Part shown: positions 24,563 to 33,952 of the stretch, one piece after another
Layout of the letters: each line of letters starts with the position of its first letter
How positions within the stretch are numbered: the first letter of the stretch is position 1
Origin: Donghicola sp041224595
GTDB lineage: Bacteria > Pseudomonadota > Alphaproteobacteria > Rhodobacterales > Rhodobacteraceae
Length of the DNA: 64,000 nt
Direction: 5' to 3'
Assembly: GCF_041224595.1 (NCBI RefSeq)
Contig: NZ_JBGFGN010000162.1
Coordinates: 186,001 to 250,000 of the forward strand
Notes under the pieces: model-generated
Database searches by the model: none
Told to the model about the DNA's origin: nothing
Seen by the model: the letters and a program-made list of their open reading frames with translations, nothing else
Translations under genes and position numbers: made by a program

Positions 24563-26077
24563 ATGGGATTTGAACCGCACGGCAAGCATTTGGTGGCCGG
24601 TGAGTGGGTTGCGGGCGACGCGACATTCAAGAACGAGCCGGTGAGCGGCGCTGCGTTCGAGTTCAGCGTTGGTACGCCCGCGTTGGTGGACCAAGCTTGT
24701 CAGGCCGCCGAAGAGGCGTTCTGGGAGTACGGCTATTCCAGCCGCGAGACACGGGCGCAGTTTTTGGAAGCGATCGCCGACGAGATTGATGCGCGCGGCG
24801 AGGCGATCACCGAGATTGGGTGTGCTGAGACTGGCCTGCCTGAGGCGCGTCTGGTGGGCGAGCGGGGCCGGACCGTTGGGCAGATCCGGTTGTTTGCCAG
24901 CCACATTCGTGCAGGGGACTATCTGGACCGGCGGCATGATGAGGCTCTGCCGGATCGGGCGCCTTTGCCCCGTCCGGACCTGCGCATGATGCAGCGGCCC
25001 ATCGGGCCTGTGGCGGTATTTGGCGCGTCGAACTTTCCTTTGGCGTTCAGCACGGCGGGCGGCGATACGGCAGCGGCTTTGGCGGCGGGCTGTCCTGTTG
25101 TGGTCAAGGGCCATGGCGCCCACCCCGGCACCGGCGAGATTGTGGCCGAGGCCATTGCTGCGGCCGTGGAAAAGTGCGGCATGCCCAAGGGTGTGTTCAG
25201 CCTGATCCAGGGCGGCAAGCGCGACGTGGGGCAGGCTTTGGTCCAGCATCCGCTGATCAAGGCGGTTGGCTTTACCGGATCGCTGGGTGGGGGCCGCGCG
25301 CTGTTTGACCTGTGTGCGCAGCGGGACGAACCCATTCCGTTCTTTGGCGAGCTTGGGTCTGTGAACCCGATGTTCATGCTGCCCTCGGCTGTGGCCAGCC
25401 GTGGGGCGGCCTTGGGCGAGGCGTGGGCCGGATCGCTGACCATGGGCGCGGGGCAGTTCTGCACCAACCCCGGGATCGCTGTGGTGCTTGAGGGCTCCGA
25501 AGGCGAGGCCTTTGCCGAGGCGGCGCGCGCGTCCCTGTCCGAGAGCGGCGCGCAGGTCATGCTGACCGACGGGATTGCGGCGGCCTACCGCGATGGCGCG
25601 GCCAAGATGCAGGGCGCGGCTGGGGTTCAGGACATGCTGACGTCAATGTGCGACACCCGCGAGGCCAAGCCATTCCTGTTCCGTGTGTCCGCGGACGACT
25701 GGATCGGCAACCACGCCCTGAGCGAAGAGGTCTTTGGCCCCCTCGGTCTGGTCGTGGTCGCCAAAGACGAAGCCCAGATGATCGAGGTCGCCAAGTCCTT
25801 TGTCGGCCAGCTGACCGCGACCCTGCACATGGACGATAGCGATGCCACTCTGGCGCGCCGTTTGCTGCCGGTGCTGGAGCGCAAGGCAGGCCGCGTTCTG
25901 GCCAACGGCTTCCCCACGGGTGTCGAGGTTTGCGACAGCATGGTTCACGGCGGACCGTACCCAGCGTCCACGAACTTTGGCGCGACATCGGTCGGCACCC
26001 TGTCCATCCGCCGCTTCCTGCGCCCCGTGTGCTACCAGAACATCCCCGCGTCGATCCTGCCGGACGATTTGGCGTAA
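24563..26077 (+). CDS. 2-oxoglutarate semialdehyde dehydrogenase
   Basis: Cytoplasmic aldehyde dehydrogenase of 504 residues that oxidises 2,5-dioxopentanoate to 2-oxoglutarate with NAD(P)+, the last step of oxidative L-arabinose degradation. The catalytic Glu263 lies in GELGSVNP and the nucleophile Cys300 in GQFCTNPG. The spacing and the MQRPIGPVAVFGASNFPLA region match ketoglutaric semialdehyde dehydrogenases rather than betaine or lactaldehyde types. A GC-rich codon style like its neighbours argues against recent transfer. It links arabinose carbon to the TCA cycle. Confidence 0.9.
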   Translation: MGFEPHGKHLVAGEWVAGDATFKNEPVSGAAFEFSVGTPALVDQACQAAEEAFWEYGYSSRETRAQFLEAIADEIDARGEAITEIGCAETGLPEARLVGERGRTVGQIRLFASHIRAGDYLDRRHDEALPDRAPLPRPDLRMMQRPIGPVAVFGASNFPLAFSTAGGDTAAALAAGCPVVVKGHGAHPGTGEIVAEAIAAAVEKCGMPKGVFSLIQGGKRDVGQALVQHPLIKAVGFTGSLGGGRALFDLCAQRDEPIPFFGELGSVNPMFMLPSAVASRGAALGEAWAGSLTMGAGQFCTNPGIAVVLEGSEGEAFAEAARASLSESGAQVMLTDGIAAAYRDGAAKMQGAAGVQDMLTSMCDTREAKPFLFRVSADDWIGNHALSEEVFGPLGLVVVAKDEAQMIEVAKSFVGQLTATLHMDDSDATLARRLLPVLERKAGRVLANGFPTGVEVCDSMVHGGPYPASTNFGATSVGTLSIRRFLRPVCYQNIPASILPDDLA

Positions 26078-26082
26078 AACGG

Positions 26083-26973
26083 ATGACCGCAGGGAGCGAT
26101 CAGACGTGGATCGCGGTCGACTGGGGAACCAGTCGGCTGCGGACTTGGGCAATGGCCGGCGATCATGTCCTGCGCCACGCCACTTCTGATGACGGAATGG
26201 CCAGTCTGGAGCCTTCGGGCTTCGAGCCCGCGTTGCTGCGGCTCATCCATGATTGGCTCCCCGATGGCCAAACGCCGGTGCTTGCGTGTGGAATGGTTGG
26301 AGCCAGGCAAGGGTGGAAGGAAGCGCCCTATCGCGGTGTGCCTTGTGCGCCCGTTTCGGCAGAGACGCTTGTACACGTCACCACTACTGATCCCCGCATA
26401 GATGTGAGGATCGTCGGCGGCCTGTCACAACTTTGCCCGCCGGATGTAATGCGAGGCGAGGAAGTGCAAATCGCTGGCTTCCTGCGTCATCGGCCAGACT
26501 TCAACGGCCTGATCATATTGCCGGGGACACATTCGAAACACGTCTGGATCAAGGATCACCAGGTTCAAAACTTCACCACCCACATGACCGGAGAGCTGTT
26601 TGCGATACTCGGGCAGCACTCGATCCTTCGTCATTCGGTCGGTGGTGACTCTGTGGATCAGGCCGCCTTTGCAGAGGGGGTGAGGGCAGGTGCCTCTGGT
26701 CAAGAATTGGCGCAGCTCTTTTCGATCCGCGCCAAGGGTTTGGTGTCCGAGGATACACCCGATGCTGCAGGGTCGCGCCTATCTGGGCTGCTGATCGGTG
26801 CGGAATTGGCGCAGGTGCCCCAAGGCACAGCAATTGTTTTGATCGGGGCGGGCAAACTAACCGACCTATATGTACAGGCCACCGAGATACTGGGCCAGCC
26901 TGCCGAGTCCTTGGACGGCGCAGACCTCGTGCTGGCTGGACTGACACACCTCCATTTCATGAGGCAAAAATGA
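26083..26973 (+). CDS. dgoK: 2-dehydro-3-deoxygalactonokinase
   Basis: A 296-residue sugar-acid kinase of the DgoK type that phosphorylates 2-keto-3-deoxy-D-galactonate at O6. The ATG at 26083 is chosen because it begins the conserved IAVDWGTSRLR phosphate-binding motif about ten residues in; a longer in-frame start would overlap the dehydrogenase gene. GTHSKHVW and a late GLLIGAELA segment fit the family. It overlaps dgoA by 4 bases (ATGA), so the two products, which act in sequence, are coupled. Confidence 0.9.
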   Translation: MTAGSDQTWIAVDWGTSRLRTWAMAGDHVLRHATSDDGMASLEPSGFEPALLRLIHDWLPDGQTPVLACGMVGARQGWKEAPYRGVPCAPVSAETLVHVTTTDPRIDVRIVGGLSQLCPPDVMRGEEVQIAGFLRHRPDFNGLIILPGTHSKHVWIKDHQVQNFTTHMTGELFAILGQHSILRHSVGGDSVDQAAFAEGVRAGASGQELAQLFSIRAKGLVSEDTPDAAGSRLSGLLIGAELAQVPQGTAIVLIGAGKLTDLYVQATEILGQPAESLDGADLVLAGLTHLHFMRQK

Positions 26974-27590
26974 CCCGCCGGAATATCATCGCCATTCTCC
27001 GCGGCATCACGCCGCCCGAAGCCGTTGCGGCAGCAGAAGCCCTGCTGGAGGCTGGTATTTCAACCATCGAAGTGCCCTTGAATTCGCCCGACCCCTTGCG
27101 ATCGATCGCCGCGATGGCGGAGGCTCTGTCAGATCGTGCTCTGATCGGTGCCGGAACGGTTCTGACCCCCGAAGATGTGACCCGAGTTGCCGAAGCAGGC
27201 GGGAAATTGGTGGTGTCCCCTGACTGCAACCCCGATGTGATCAAAGCGACCTGCGCCCAAGGGCTGGAAAGTTGGCCCGGGGTTTTCACCCCGACCGAAG
27301 CCTTCGCCGCTTTGCGCGCCGGTGCCACAGGACTCAAACTCTTTCCCGGGGCGATGAGCGGTCCCAAGGGACTTCATGCCATGCGCGCGGTGCTGCCCAA
27401 AGGCACGCAGGTCTATGCTGTAGGGGGCGCAGGCCCGGATAATTTTGCCCAATGGCTCGCGGCAGGCGCAGACGGGTTCGGAATTGGAACCGCGCTTTAC
27501 ACCCCTGGCATGTCACGGGACGACATTGCCGAGCGTGCCGAGAAAGTGGTCGCGGCCTATGACGCAGCGCGAACAGGAGAGCCACAATGA
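26970..27590 (+). CDS. dgoA: 2-dehydro-3-deoxy-6-phosphogalactonate aldolase
   Basis: A 206-residue class I aldolase of the KDPG/KDPGal family that splits KDP-galactonate into pyruvate and glyceraldehyde 3-phosphate. The Schiff-base Lys123 is in GLKLFPG and the catalytic Glu34 in TIEVPLNSP. The RGITP segment near the start matches KDPGal more than KDPG aldolases, in keeping with the adjacent DgoK. It overlaps the lactonase gene by 4 bases. Confidence 0.92.
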   Translation: MTRRNIIAILRGITPPEAVAAAEALLEAGISTIEVPLNSPDPLRSIAAMAEALSDRALIGAGTVLTPEDVTRVAEAGGKLVVSPDCNPDVIKATCAQGLESWPGVFTPTEAFAALRAGATGLKLFPGAMSGPKGLHAMRAVLPKGTQVYAVGGAGPDNFAQWLAAGADGFGIGTALYTPGMSRDDIAERAEKVVAAYDAARTGEPQ

Positions 27591-28444
27591 CTGCCTTTGA
27601 CACGACAATCTGTGAGCTTGGCGAAGGACCGCTGTGGCACCCCGAGCGACAAGAACTGTTCTGGTTTGATATTACCGGCCAGCGTCTGTTCGCAAAGGGC
27701 AGTGGCGATCTTAGGCAATGGCAACTGCCCGAAATGCACTCCGCCGCGGCGTGGATCGACACCGCGCGGCTGCTCATTGCGTCGGAGAGTGGTTTGTGGC
27801 TGTTTGACATCGAAACCGGCAACCGCGACGGGTTGATCGCGCTCGAGGCCGACAATCCGATCACCCGTTCAAATGACGGACGATGTGATCCTTGGGGCGG
27901 GTTCTGGATCGGCACTATGGGCAAATCAGCACAACCCAAGGCTGGTGCGATCTATCGCTACGCCCAAGGAGAGTTGCGGGCGCTGTTTGACGACATCACG
28001 ATCCCAAACGCAATCTGCTTTGATCGCACCCGTGGCTGCGCTTACTTCACAGACACCCCAGAGGGCATCCTGTGGCGGGTGGCCGTCGACGAAGCCGGTT
28101 GGCCATCGGCCCCCAAAGAGATGTTGGCTGATGTCCGTACGATGGGGCTCAATCTGGATGGCGCCGTCGTGCTGGCGGATGGTCGGATTGCCGTGGCATG
28201 CTGGGGCGATAGCGCCGTACACGTGATTACACCGGAGGGGGCATTCCAAGGGCGTTTCCCGTTGCCCGCGCCCCACGTGACATGTCCGGCAATGGGTGGT
28301 CCAAATTTTGACCGGCTCTATTGCACTTCGGCGACCGAAGGGCTTGGTCCCGACGATCTATTGGCCGCGCCCCTGTCCGGTGCAATCTTCGAAATAGAGG
28401 GCGCGCCGCAGGGCCTGCCTGAACCTGCCTTTCCTTTAATCTGA
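27587..28444 (+). CDS. SMP-30/gluconolactonase family sugar lactonase
   Basis: A 285-residue six-bladed beta-propeller lactonase. The calcium or zinc ligands are in place: the Glu of LGEGPLWHPE, the Asn-Asp of TRSNDGRCDP, and a later acidic residue near FDDITIPNAICFD. In this operon it should open L-arabinono-lactone and D-galactono-lactone made by the sugar 1-dehydrogenase. It overlaps dgoA by 4 bases. Confidence 0.88.
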   Translation: MTAFDTTICELGEGPLWHPERQELFWFDITGQRLFAKGSGDLRQWQLPEMHSAAAWIDTARLLIASESGLWLFDIETGNRDGLIALEADNPITRSNDGRCDPWGGFWIGTMGKSAQPKAGAIYRYAQGELRALFDDITIPNAICFDRTRGCAYFTDTPEGILWRVAVDEAGWPSAPKEMLADVRTMGLNLDGAVVLADGRIAVACWGDSAVHVITPEGAFQGRFPLPAPHVTCPAMGGPNFDRLYCTSATEGLGPDDLLAAPLSGAIFEIEGAPQGLPEPAFPLI

Positions 28445-28459
28445 ACCGGAGTCTTACCG

Positions 28460-29386
28460 ATGACACACCCGATTTCCTTGGGTCTCGTGGGTCTGGGGAC
28501 CATTGCGCGCAACCAACACCTGCCTTCTCTTGCGGATACTCCGGCCCTATGCCTAGAGGCCATCGCGAGCCGAAACGCGACGCTTGAAGGGGTGGCGTGC
28601 TATTCGGACATCCAGCACATGCTGGCAGGCTCTGATGTCGCTGCAATTTCGCTGTGCACCCCGCCGCAGGGACGATTTGAACAGGCCGCTGCTGCGATCG
28701 CAGTAGGCCGGCACGTCATGCTGGAAAAGCCACCGGGAGCGAGTGTGTCAGAGGTGCAGGCTCTGGCCCGGCTGGCCGACGCGCGGGGCGTGACCCTCTT
28801 TTCCACATGGCATTCGCGCGAGGCCGCGGCCGTCGAAAAAGCACGTGACCTTCTGGCCACCGCAGAGATCAAAGCCGTCAGAATTTCGTGGCGCGAAGAC
28901 GTGCGCCATTGGCACCCTGGTCAAGAATGGATCTGGCAGCCCGGTGGACTGGGAGTCTTTGATCCCGGCATCAACGCACTGTCTATTTTGACGCGGATCA
29001 TGCCAGAGCCGATCCACCTGAGCCGCGCCATGCTTGAAGTCCCCGCGAACAAACAAGCGCCGATTGGGGCAGAGTTGCAGATGCTCTCGGCCTCTGGCAC
29101 TCCGATTGATGCCGTATTTGACTGGCGTCAAACCGGTCCTCAGACTTGGGATATCGAGATCGACACAGACAACGGCAGCATCGTTCTGCGTGACGGCGGG
29201 GCCACCCTTCATCAGGATGGCACCTGCTTGGTCGCCGCCAAGGACGAGGAATACCGCCGACTTTACAAGCGCTTTGCCGAGTTGATTGCGGCAGGTCAAA
29301 GCGAAGTGGATTTGGCACCGATGCAGCTTGTGGCGGATGCGTTCCTGCTGGCGGACTACCGCCAGACCGATGCGTTCCATGACTGA
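28460..29386 (+). CDS. D-galactose/L-arabinose 1-dehydrogenase (Gfo/Idh/MocA family)
   Basis: A 308-residue NAD(P)-dependent oxidoreductase. The Rossmann motif GLVGLGTIA is at 8-16 and the catalytic-site Lys90 is in the EKPPG motif. The overall form resembles galactose 1-dehydrogenase of Pseudomonas and L-arabinose 1-dehydrogenase of Azospirillum, enzymes that accept both sugars because they share configuration at C2-C4. It makes the lactone that the neighbouring SMP-30 protein hydrolyses. It overlaps the mutarotase gene by 8 bases. Confidence 0.87.
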   Translation: MTHPISLGLVGLGTIARNQHLPSLADTPALCLEAIASRNATLEGVACYSDIQHMLAGSDVAAISLCTPPQGRFEQAAAAIAVGRHVMLEKPPGASVSEVQALARLADARGVTLFSTWHSREAAAVEKARDLLATAEIKAVRISWREDVRHWHPGQEWIWQPGGLGVFDPGINALSILTRIMPEPIHLSRAMLEVPANKQAPIGAELQMLSASGTPIDAVFDWRQTGPQTWDIEIDTDNGSIVLRDGGATLHQDGTCLVAAKDEEYRRLYKRFAELIAAGQSEVDLAPMQLVADAFLLADYRQTDAFHD

Positions 29387-30419
29387 GCGTGCATTCTTTG
29401 GACGGATGCCGGATGGCACTCCGGTCGAGGCTGTGACGCTGCGGGCAGGTCAGGCCGAAGCGCGCATCATCACGTTTGGCGCCGGTCTTCAGAGCCTGTT
29501 CATCCCCGACCGCGATGGACGTACGGACGACATCGTACTGGGGCATGACACGCTGGACGGCTACCTGGCGCACCGCAAGAATTTTGGCGCCACCGTCGGG
29601 CGCGTGGCCAACCGGATCGCGAACGGCATGTTCACGCTGGAGGGGAAAACCTACCGACTGCCACAGAACAACGGAACGAACACATTACACGGCGGGCCTG
29701 AAGGCTTTGATCGCAAGAACTGGATCATCACGGAGGTGGACGCCGCCTCTGTCACACTTTCGCTGGACAGCCCCAGTGGGGACCAAGGCTTCCCCGGCGC
29801 GCTTTCGGTTCAAACGCGTTATGTGCTTGAGACGTCCGAGCAGGGGCACACCCTGCATATCTCTTACGAGGGCCATACGGATGCTCCGACGCCGCTCGCG
29901 ATGACCCATCACAGTTACTTTGCCTTGGCTGGTCACAGCGCCTTGGCAGATCGGCCTGCCTCGGCTTTGGAGTACGAAGTGACGGTGCCAGCTGGACACT
30001 ATCTGCCCACAGATGCGCAGCAGATTCCAATCGGCGCAGAGCCTGTAGGGGCCACCCCGTTTGACTTCCGATCCGGACGCCGCTGCGCCACTGCCATCCG
30101 CGCAGGCGCACTGGATGGATACGACCATTGCCTGTGTCTGGACCAAGGCAAAGCTGTCTTAACGGATCAGCACACCGGTCGCCGTATGACATTGAAAACG
30201 AACCAACTGGGACTTCAGGTCTACACCAGCAATGCGTTCGACGGCGCGATTGAAGGAAAGGCAGGACGCCTCTACCAGAAATTCGACGCCATTTGCCTTG
30301 AACCTCAGGCCTGGCCGAATGCGGTGAATATGCCTTCCGATCTCTGCCCTTGTGACGTGATCTTGCGGCCAGATCAGATCTATCGGGCGGACATTGCCCT
30401 GACCTTTGACTGCGTCTAG
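29379..30419 (+). CDS. galM: Aldose 1-epimerase (mutarotase)
   Basis: A 346-residue GalM-type enzyme that interconverts alpha and beta anomers, supplying the form used by the sugar 1-dehydrogenase. The ATG at 29379 begins MTERAFFGRM; a longer frame would lie inside the upstream gene. Conserved segments are GRVANRIANG, NNGTNTLHGGPEGFD and THHSYFALAG, which includes a catalytic His. It is the last gene of the sugar operon and converges on the acylase gene, 14 bases away. Confidence 0.92.
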   Translation: MTERAFFGRMPDGTPVEAVTLRAGQAEARIITFGAGLQSLFIPDRDGRTDDIVLGHDTLDGYLAHRKNFGATVGRVANRIANGMFTLEGKTYRLPQNNGTNTLHGGPEGFDRKNWIITEVDAASVTLSLDSPSGDQGFPGALSVQTRYVLETSEQGHTLHISYEGHTDAPTPLAMTHHSYFALAGHSALADRPASALEYEVTVPAGHYLPTDAQQIPIGAEPVGATPFDFRSGRRCATAIRAGALDGYDHCLCLDQGKAVLTDQHTGRRMTLKTNQLGLQVYTSNAFDGAIEGKAGRLYQKFDAICLEPQAWPNAVNMPSDLCPCDVILRPDQIYRADIALTFDCV

Positions 30420-30433
30420 GTCAGGGCCGCAGT

Positions 30434-32905
30434 TCACTGCGCCTCTGGCACAATCTTTGTAATCCCGAGGTTCGCCGCCCGTGCCAAGTCGGGATCAAGA
30501 GCCATGGGCACGTACTCTCCCAGACGCCAGCGCACACCAAGGTCGTCGTAATGCCGCGAGAGGAAATGCCCCGACTGACCTGTTGACGTGACAAACACAG
30601 AGCTCTCTGGATCAGCAAAATCATAAACGCCACGATAGCCTGCACCATGCACGTTCAAGAACGGGTTCGGCCCCGTCCCCTTGGTCAGACCGCGCAGGAG
30701 CGTATCGTCGCCGCCGCTGGTGGACTGGCGGATGTTGACGAAATAGCGAAGCACAGGCAATTCCCCCAGCACCTGATGATCGTGGGTAGCTTGGTGGGCA
30801 TCGCCCCAGCGCAGGCTTTCCAGTTTGGTGCCGTAGGTCTCTGAAATCCAGACCAAGGCGTCATCCAGAGCCAAACGCGCCATGTCGGCACAGCTTTCTG
30901 GGGCAGCGGACTGGCGAACGTCACACCATGCTGCGGCGCCGTCGACATCGCGGTAGACCCGCTCAATGAATAGTGGTTCGATATGACGGAACTTGGTGGC
31001 AAGCGGACCAAGTTCATCACGGATCAGCCGGTCCTGCAATTCGCGCAGCCATGCCGCGTAAATCAGCGGTTCGGGCATGTGCTCGTTCATTTCACCATTC
31101 CAACCAGCCAGCATCTCGAGGGCCAGATCCCGAGTGCGCTCTCGGGTGCCTTCGGCTGAAGCTTCGCCCGTGAACCACAAATCTGCGCCAATCAGTGGCA
31201 GTAGGGTCCGCGCCGTCACAGACACGGTGTCCAATTGTGCCTCGATAAAGCTCTCGCGTGTGTGGACCTTGCGGGCCTGCATCAAGCGTTGAAAGCGTTG
31301 CACGCGCTCGGTATCGCCCCATTCAAAGGAAACATGCTCGGGGAAGGGACGATCAACGATCTTGTTATTGGTATTGCCCAGAATGCCGCCTTCGGGGTTC
31401 AGGAATTCAGGGTTTACACTCTGATAATCGAGCCGCCCGCGCCAGCGGTTTCGGTTCAGCCAACCGGGGCTCGGCAGTCGCCCTTCGCTCTGGTGGCTGG
31501 ACAAACGACGGGGCATCGCGCCGATCAGTTTGAGGCCAATATTTCCCTGCGCATCCGCCAGAGACAGGTTCTGAGAGGGCGCAATATAGTCTTTGCCCGC
31601 ATCAATCGCGGCAGGCACGGACTTTGCGGTCATGATCTTGTAAGCGGCGCTGAAGGAGGTATCGCGCGGCGTCAGCATAGTCCATGACAGGGCCGCTACG
31701 TGGCCGCGCGGGGTCACGCTGCCGATATTGTAGTGGTCCGCAGGGATAACTGGCCCATTTCGGGTCCAACGCAGGGTAAAGGTCTGCGGGGCCTGATCCT
31801 TGATCCGAATGATGGTCCGGCGGGTTTCGAAAGCAGAGAACCCCGTATTCGTCCGGTATTCATCGGGATTGTCGGGGTTCACTTCTTCGATAAACAAATC
31901 CTGATCATCAAGATAGGATGAGGTCAGCCCCCAACCCAGCTTCTCGCTCCTGCCAGAGAGGATCAGAGGAATGCCTGGGATGCTCCCACCAATCACGCCG
32001 CCGGACTGCAACTCCAACCGCGCCAGATACCAGATGGTCGGGGCACTGAAGCCGAGATGCGGGTCGTTGGCTAATAATGCGCCACCCGCCGCAGACCGCA
32101 GGTCGCTGGCGACAAAGGCATTGGACGCGCCAGCAAAATCCAGTTCGGGAAAGGGCGAAAGCGGGTCTTTGGCCTGATCGGCGCGGGCCAATGCGGGCAG
32201 GGGCGCTTCAAAGAGAGAGGCATACTCGGGCAGCGCCGCGATCCCTTCTCCGGGGACATCGGGCAGGATGTCCTTGACCCGTTCGGGCGTCAGCATCATC
32301 GAAGCTTGGGCGCGCAGGACCTCGGCCTCTAGATGACCGGACAGTTGCACGGACATGAGTTTCAGGACGGCCAGAGAGTCAGCGGGCGTCCAAGGGGCGA
32401 TCTGCGCGGGGAACAGGAACATCTCGGGCGCGCCGCGGCCCAACGCCTTTTCGTTGATTTCGCGCAGGCGGGCATTCACGCCTGCCGCGTAACCGTCCAG
32501 TGCGATCCGTGCTTCGGGCGTCTGGACTTCGACCGAACGGGCGGCAAGGTTATACAAATCAAGCTGCCGCATCAGCCGGTCGATGGGCAACGTGCGTTCG
32601 CCAAAGAGTTCGGACAGGCGTCCTTGGGCCGTGCGGCGCATCATGACAATCTGCCAGAGGCGGTCTTGCGCTTGCGCATAACCCAGGCCGAAAAACACGT
32701 CGAAATCGTCGTCTGCAAAAATGTGCGGGACGGCCGCCGTATCGCGAACGATTTCGATTTCGCCCTTGGCACCAGAGAGTTGTATGTCGCGGCTATAGTC
32801 GGGCAGGGACCGTGCGGCCAGATAATAGATCGCCAGAACAGCCAGTGTCGCCGCCACAACGGACGCGACGGTCAAGCGCAAAAGCCACTTAAATACTCTC
32901 TTCAT
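30434..32905 (-). CDS. Penicillin acylase family protein (Ntn hydrolase)
   Basis: An 823-residue N-terminal-nucleophile hydrolase of the penicillin/aculeacin/AHL acylase family. The start at 32905 is set by MKRVFKWLLRL, a membrane anchor or signal helix (about residues 7-30); the open frame continues far upstream but only through the antisense of other genes. The autocatalytic cleavage site is the FAGA-SNAF junction, making Ser261 the likely nucleophile of the beta chain. Substrate may be acyl-homoserine lactones, lipopeptides or other amides; sequence alone does not decide. No quorum-sensing genes are nearby. Confidence 0.88.
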   Translation of the reverse strand: MKRVFKWLLRLTVASVVAATLAVLAIYYLAARSLPDYSRDIQLSGAKGEIEIVRDTAAVPHIFADDDFDVFFGLGYAQAQDRLWQIVMMRRTAQGRLSELFGERTLPIDRLMRQLDLYNLAARSVEVQTPEARIALDGYAAGVNARLREINEKALGRGAPEMFLFPAQIAPWTPADSLAVLKLMSVQLSGHLEAEVLRAQASMMLTPERVKDILPDVPGEGIAALPEYASLFEAPLPALARADQAKDPLSPFPELDFAGASNAFVASDLRSAAGGALLANDPHLGFSAPTIWYLARLELQSGGVIGGSIPGIPLILSGRSEKLGWGLTSSYLDDQDLFIEEVNPDNPDEYRTNTGFSAFETRRTIIRIKDQAPQTFTLRWTRNGPVIPADHYNIGSVTPRGHVAALSWTMLTPRDTSFSAAYKIMTAKSVPAAIDAGKDYIAPSQNLSLADAQGNIGLKLIGAMPRRLSSHQSEGRLPSPGWLNRNRWRGRLDYQSVNPEFLNPEGGILGNTNNKIVDRPFPEHVSFEWGDTERVQRFQRLMQARKVHTRESFIEAQLDTVSVTARTLLPLIGADLWFTGEASAEGTRERTRDLALEMLAGWNGEMNEHMPEPLIYAAWLRELQDRLIRDELGPLATKFRHIEPLFIERVYRDVDGAAAWCDVRQSAAPESCADMARLALDDALVWISETYGTKLESLRWGDAHQATHDHQVLGELPVLRYFVNIRQSTSGGDDTLLRGLTKGTGPNPFLNVHGAGYRGVYDFADPESSVFVTSTGQSGHFLSRHYDDLGVRWRLGEYVPMALDPDLARAANLGITKIVPEAQ

Positions 32906-32989
32906 CGATACCTCTTTGGTTGACCGGCGCGCTATCCGGCTTAGGAAGGTGTGTGACGCCAATGGAAAAGACGCAAGGGGGTATTCATC

Positions 32990-33862
32990 ATGGCAAAAGT
33001 CGCGTTTCTGGGTCTCGGGGTCATGGGGTATCCAATGGCTGGCCACCTTGCCAAGGCCGGTCATAGCGTAACTGTCTATAACCGTACCACCGCCAAAGCA
33101 GAAAAATGGGCCGAGGAATTCGGTGGGTCGTTTGCGGCGACACCTGCCGAAGCAGCCAAGGGTGCCGAATTTGTGATGACCTGCGTGGGCAACGACGACG
33201 ATTTGCGTCAGGTCTGTGCAGGCGAAAACGGCGCGTTCGCGGGAATGGACGCGGGCGCGATCCTTGTGGACCACACCACCGTTTCCGCTGCCGTCACATC
33301 CGAACTCTATGCAATCGCCAAAGAGAAGGGCCTGAGCTTTGTCGACGCCCCGATTAGTGGCGGACAGGCGGGCGCTGAAAATGGCGTCCTGTCGGTGATG
33401 TGTGGCGGCGACGAAGACGCCTATGCCAAGGCTGAGCCTGTCATCGACGCCTATTCGAAAATCTGCCGCCGCTTGGGCGACAGTGGTGCGGGCCAGATGA
33501 CCAAGATGGTCAACCAAATCTGTATCGCGGGCCTTGTCCAAGGTCTGGCCGAAGGGCTGAACTTTGCGGGCAAAGCAGGTCTGGACATCGAAGCGGTGGT
33601 CGAGGTGATCAGCCAAGGCGCTGCGGGCAGCTGGCAGATGGCGAACCGCCACCAAACCATGGCCAAGGACGAATATGACTTTGGCTTTGCAGTGGACTGG
33701 ATGCGCAAGGACCTCGATATCTGCCTGCGCACCGGCGAAGAGCTGGGTGCCAGCCTGCCGGGCACTGCGCTGATCGACCAGTACTACAAAGATGTCCAAG
33801 CCATGGGCGGAGGGCGTTGGGATACTTCGTCTTTGATGGCCCGTTTGCGCAAGCTGGGTTGA
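32990..33862 (+). CDS. NAD(P)-dependent beta-hydroxyacid dehydrogenase
   Basis: A 290-residue member of the 3-hydroxyisobutyrate dehydrogenase / tartronate semialdehyde reductase family. The dinucleotide motif GLGVMGYPMAGHL is at 8-20, the substrate motif DAPISGGQAGA near 119-129 and the catalytic Lys172 in GQMTKMVNQ. Family members include glyoxylate/succinic semialdehyde reductases, which this one resembles most by its RKDLDI C-terminal motif. It is divergent from the acylase gene and stands 136 bases before zwf. Confidence 0.87.
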   Translation: MAKVAFLGLGVMGYPMAGHLAKAGHSVTVYNRTTAKAEKWAEEFGGSFAATPAEAAKGAEFVMTCVGNDDDLRQVCAGENGAFAGMDAGAILVDHTTVSAAVTSELYAIAKEKGLSFVDAPISGGQAGAENGVLSVMCGGDEDAYAKAEPVIDAYSKICRRLGDSGAGQMTKMVNQICIAGLVQGLAEGLNFAGKAGLDIEAVVEVISQGAAGSWQMANRHQTMAKDEYDFGFAVDWMRKDLDICLRTGEELGASLPGTALIDQYYKDVQAMGGGRWDTSSLMARLRKLG

Positions 33863-33889
33863 AAGAAAACAACATTTTAGTGTTACCTT

Positions 33890-33931
33890 ATGGGGGCGAT
33901 GATCTACGTAGCGGTAGACTTCCGCCCCCAT
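33890..33931. repeat. Nine-base inverted repeat upstream of zwf
   Basis: ATGGGGGCG (33890-33898) pairs perfectly with CGCCCCCAT (33923-33931) across 24 bases that include the palindrome CTACGTAG. No T run follows, so it is not a standard terminator. It lies between the dehydrogenase stop codon and the LacI-type palindrome and may be an mRNA hairpin or a protein site. Confidence 0.6.
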
Positions 33932-33952
33932 GTCGTTTAAACGGGCGGCAAA

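Noticed and set aside
33934..33943. CGTTTAAACG palindrome upstream of zwf considered as a second operator
   Set aside because: A ten-base AT-centred palindrome is easily met by chance and lacks a family match; the GTTAGCGCTAAC site is the stronger candidate.
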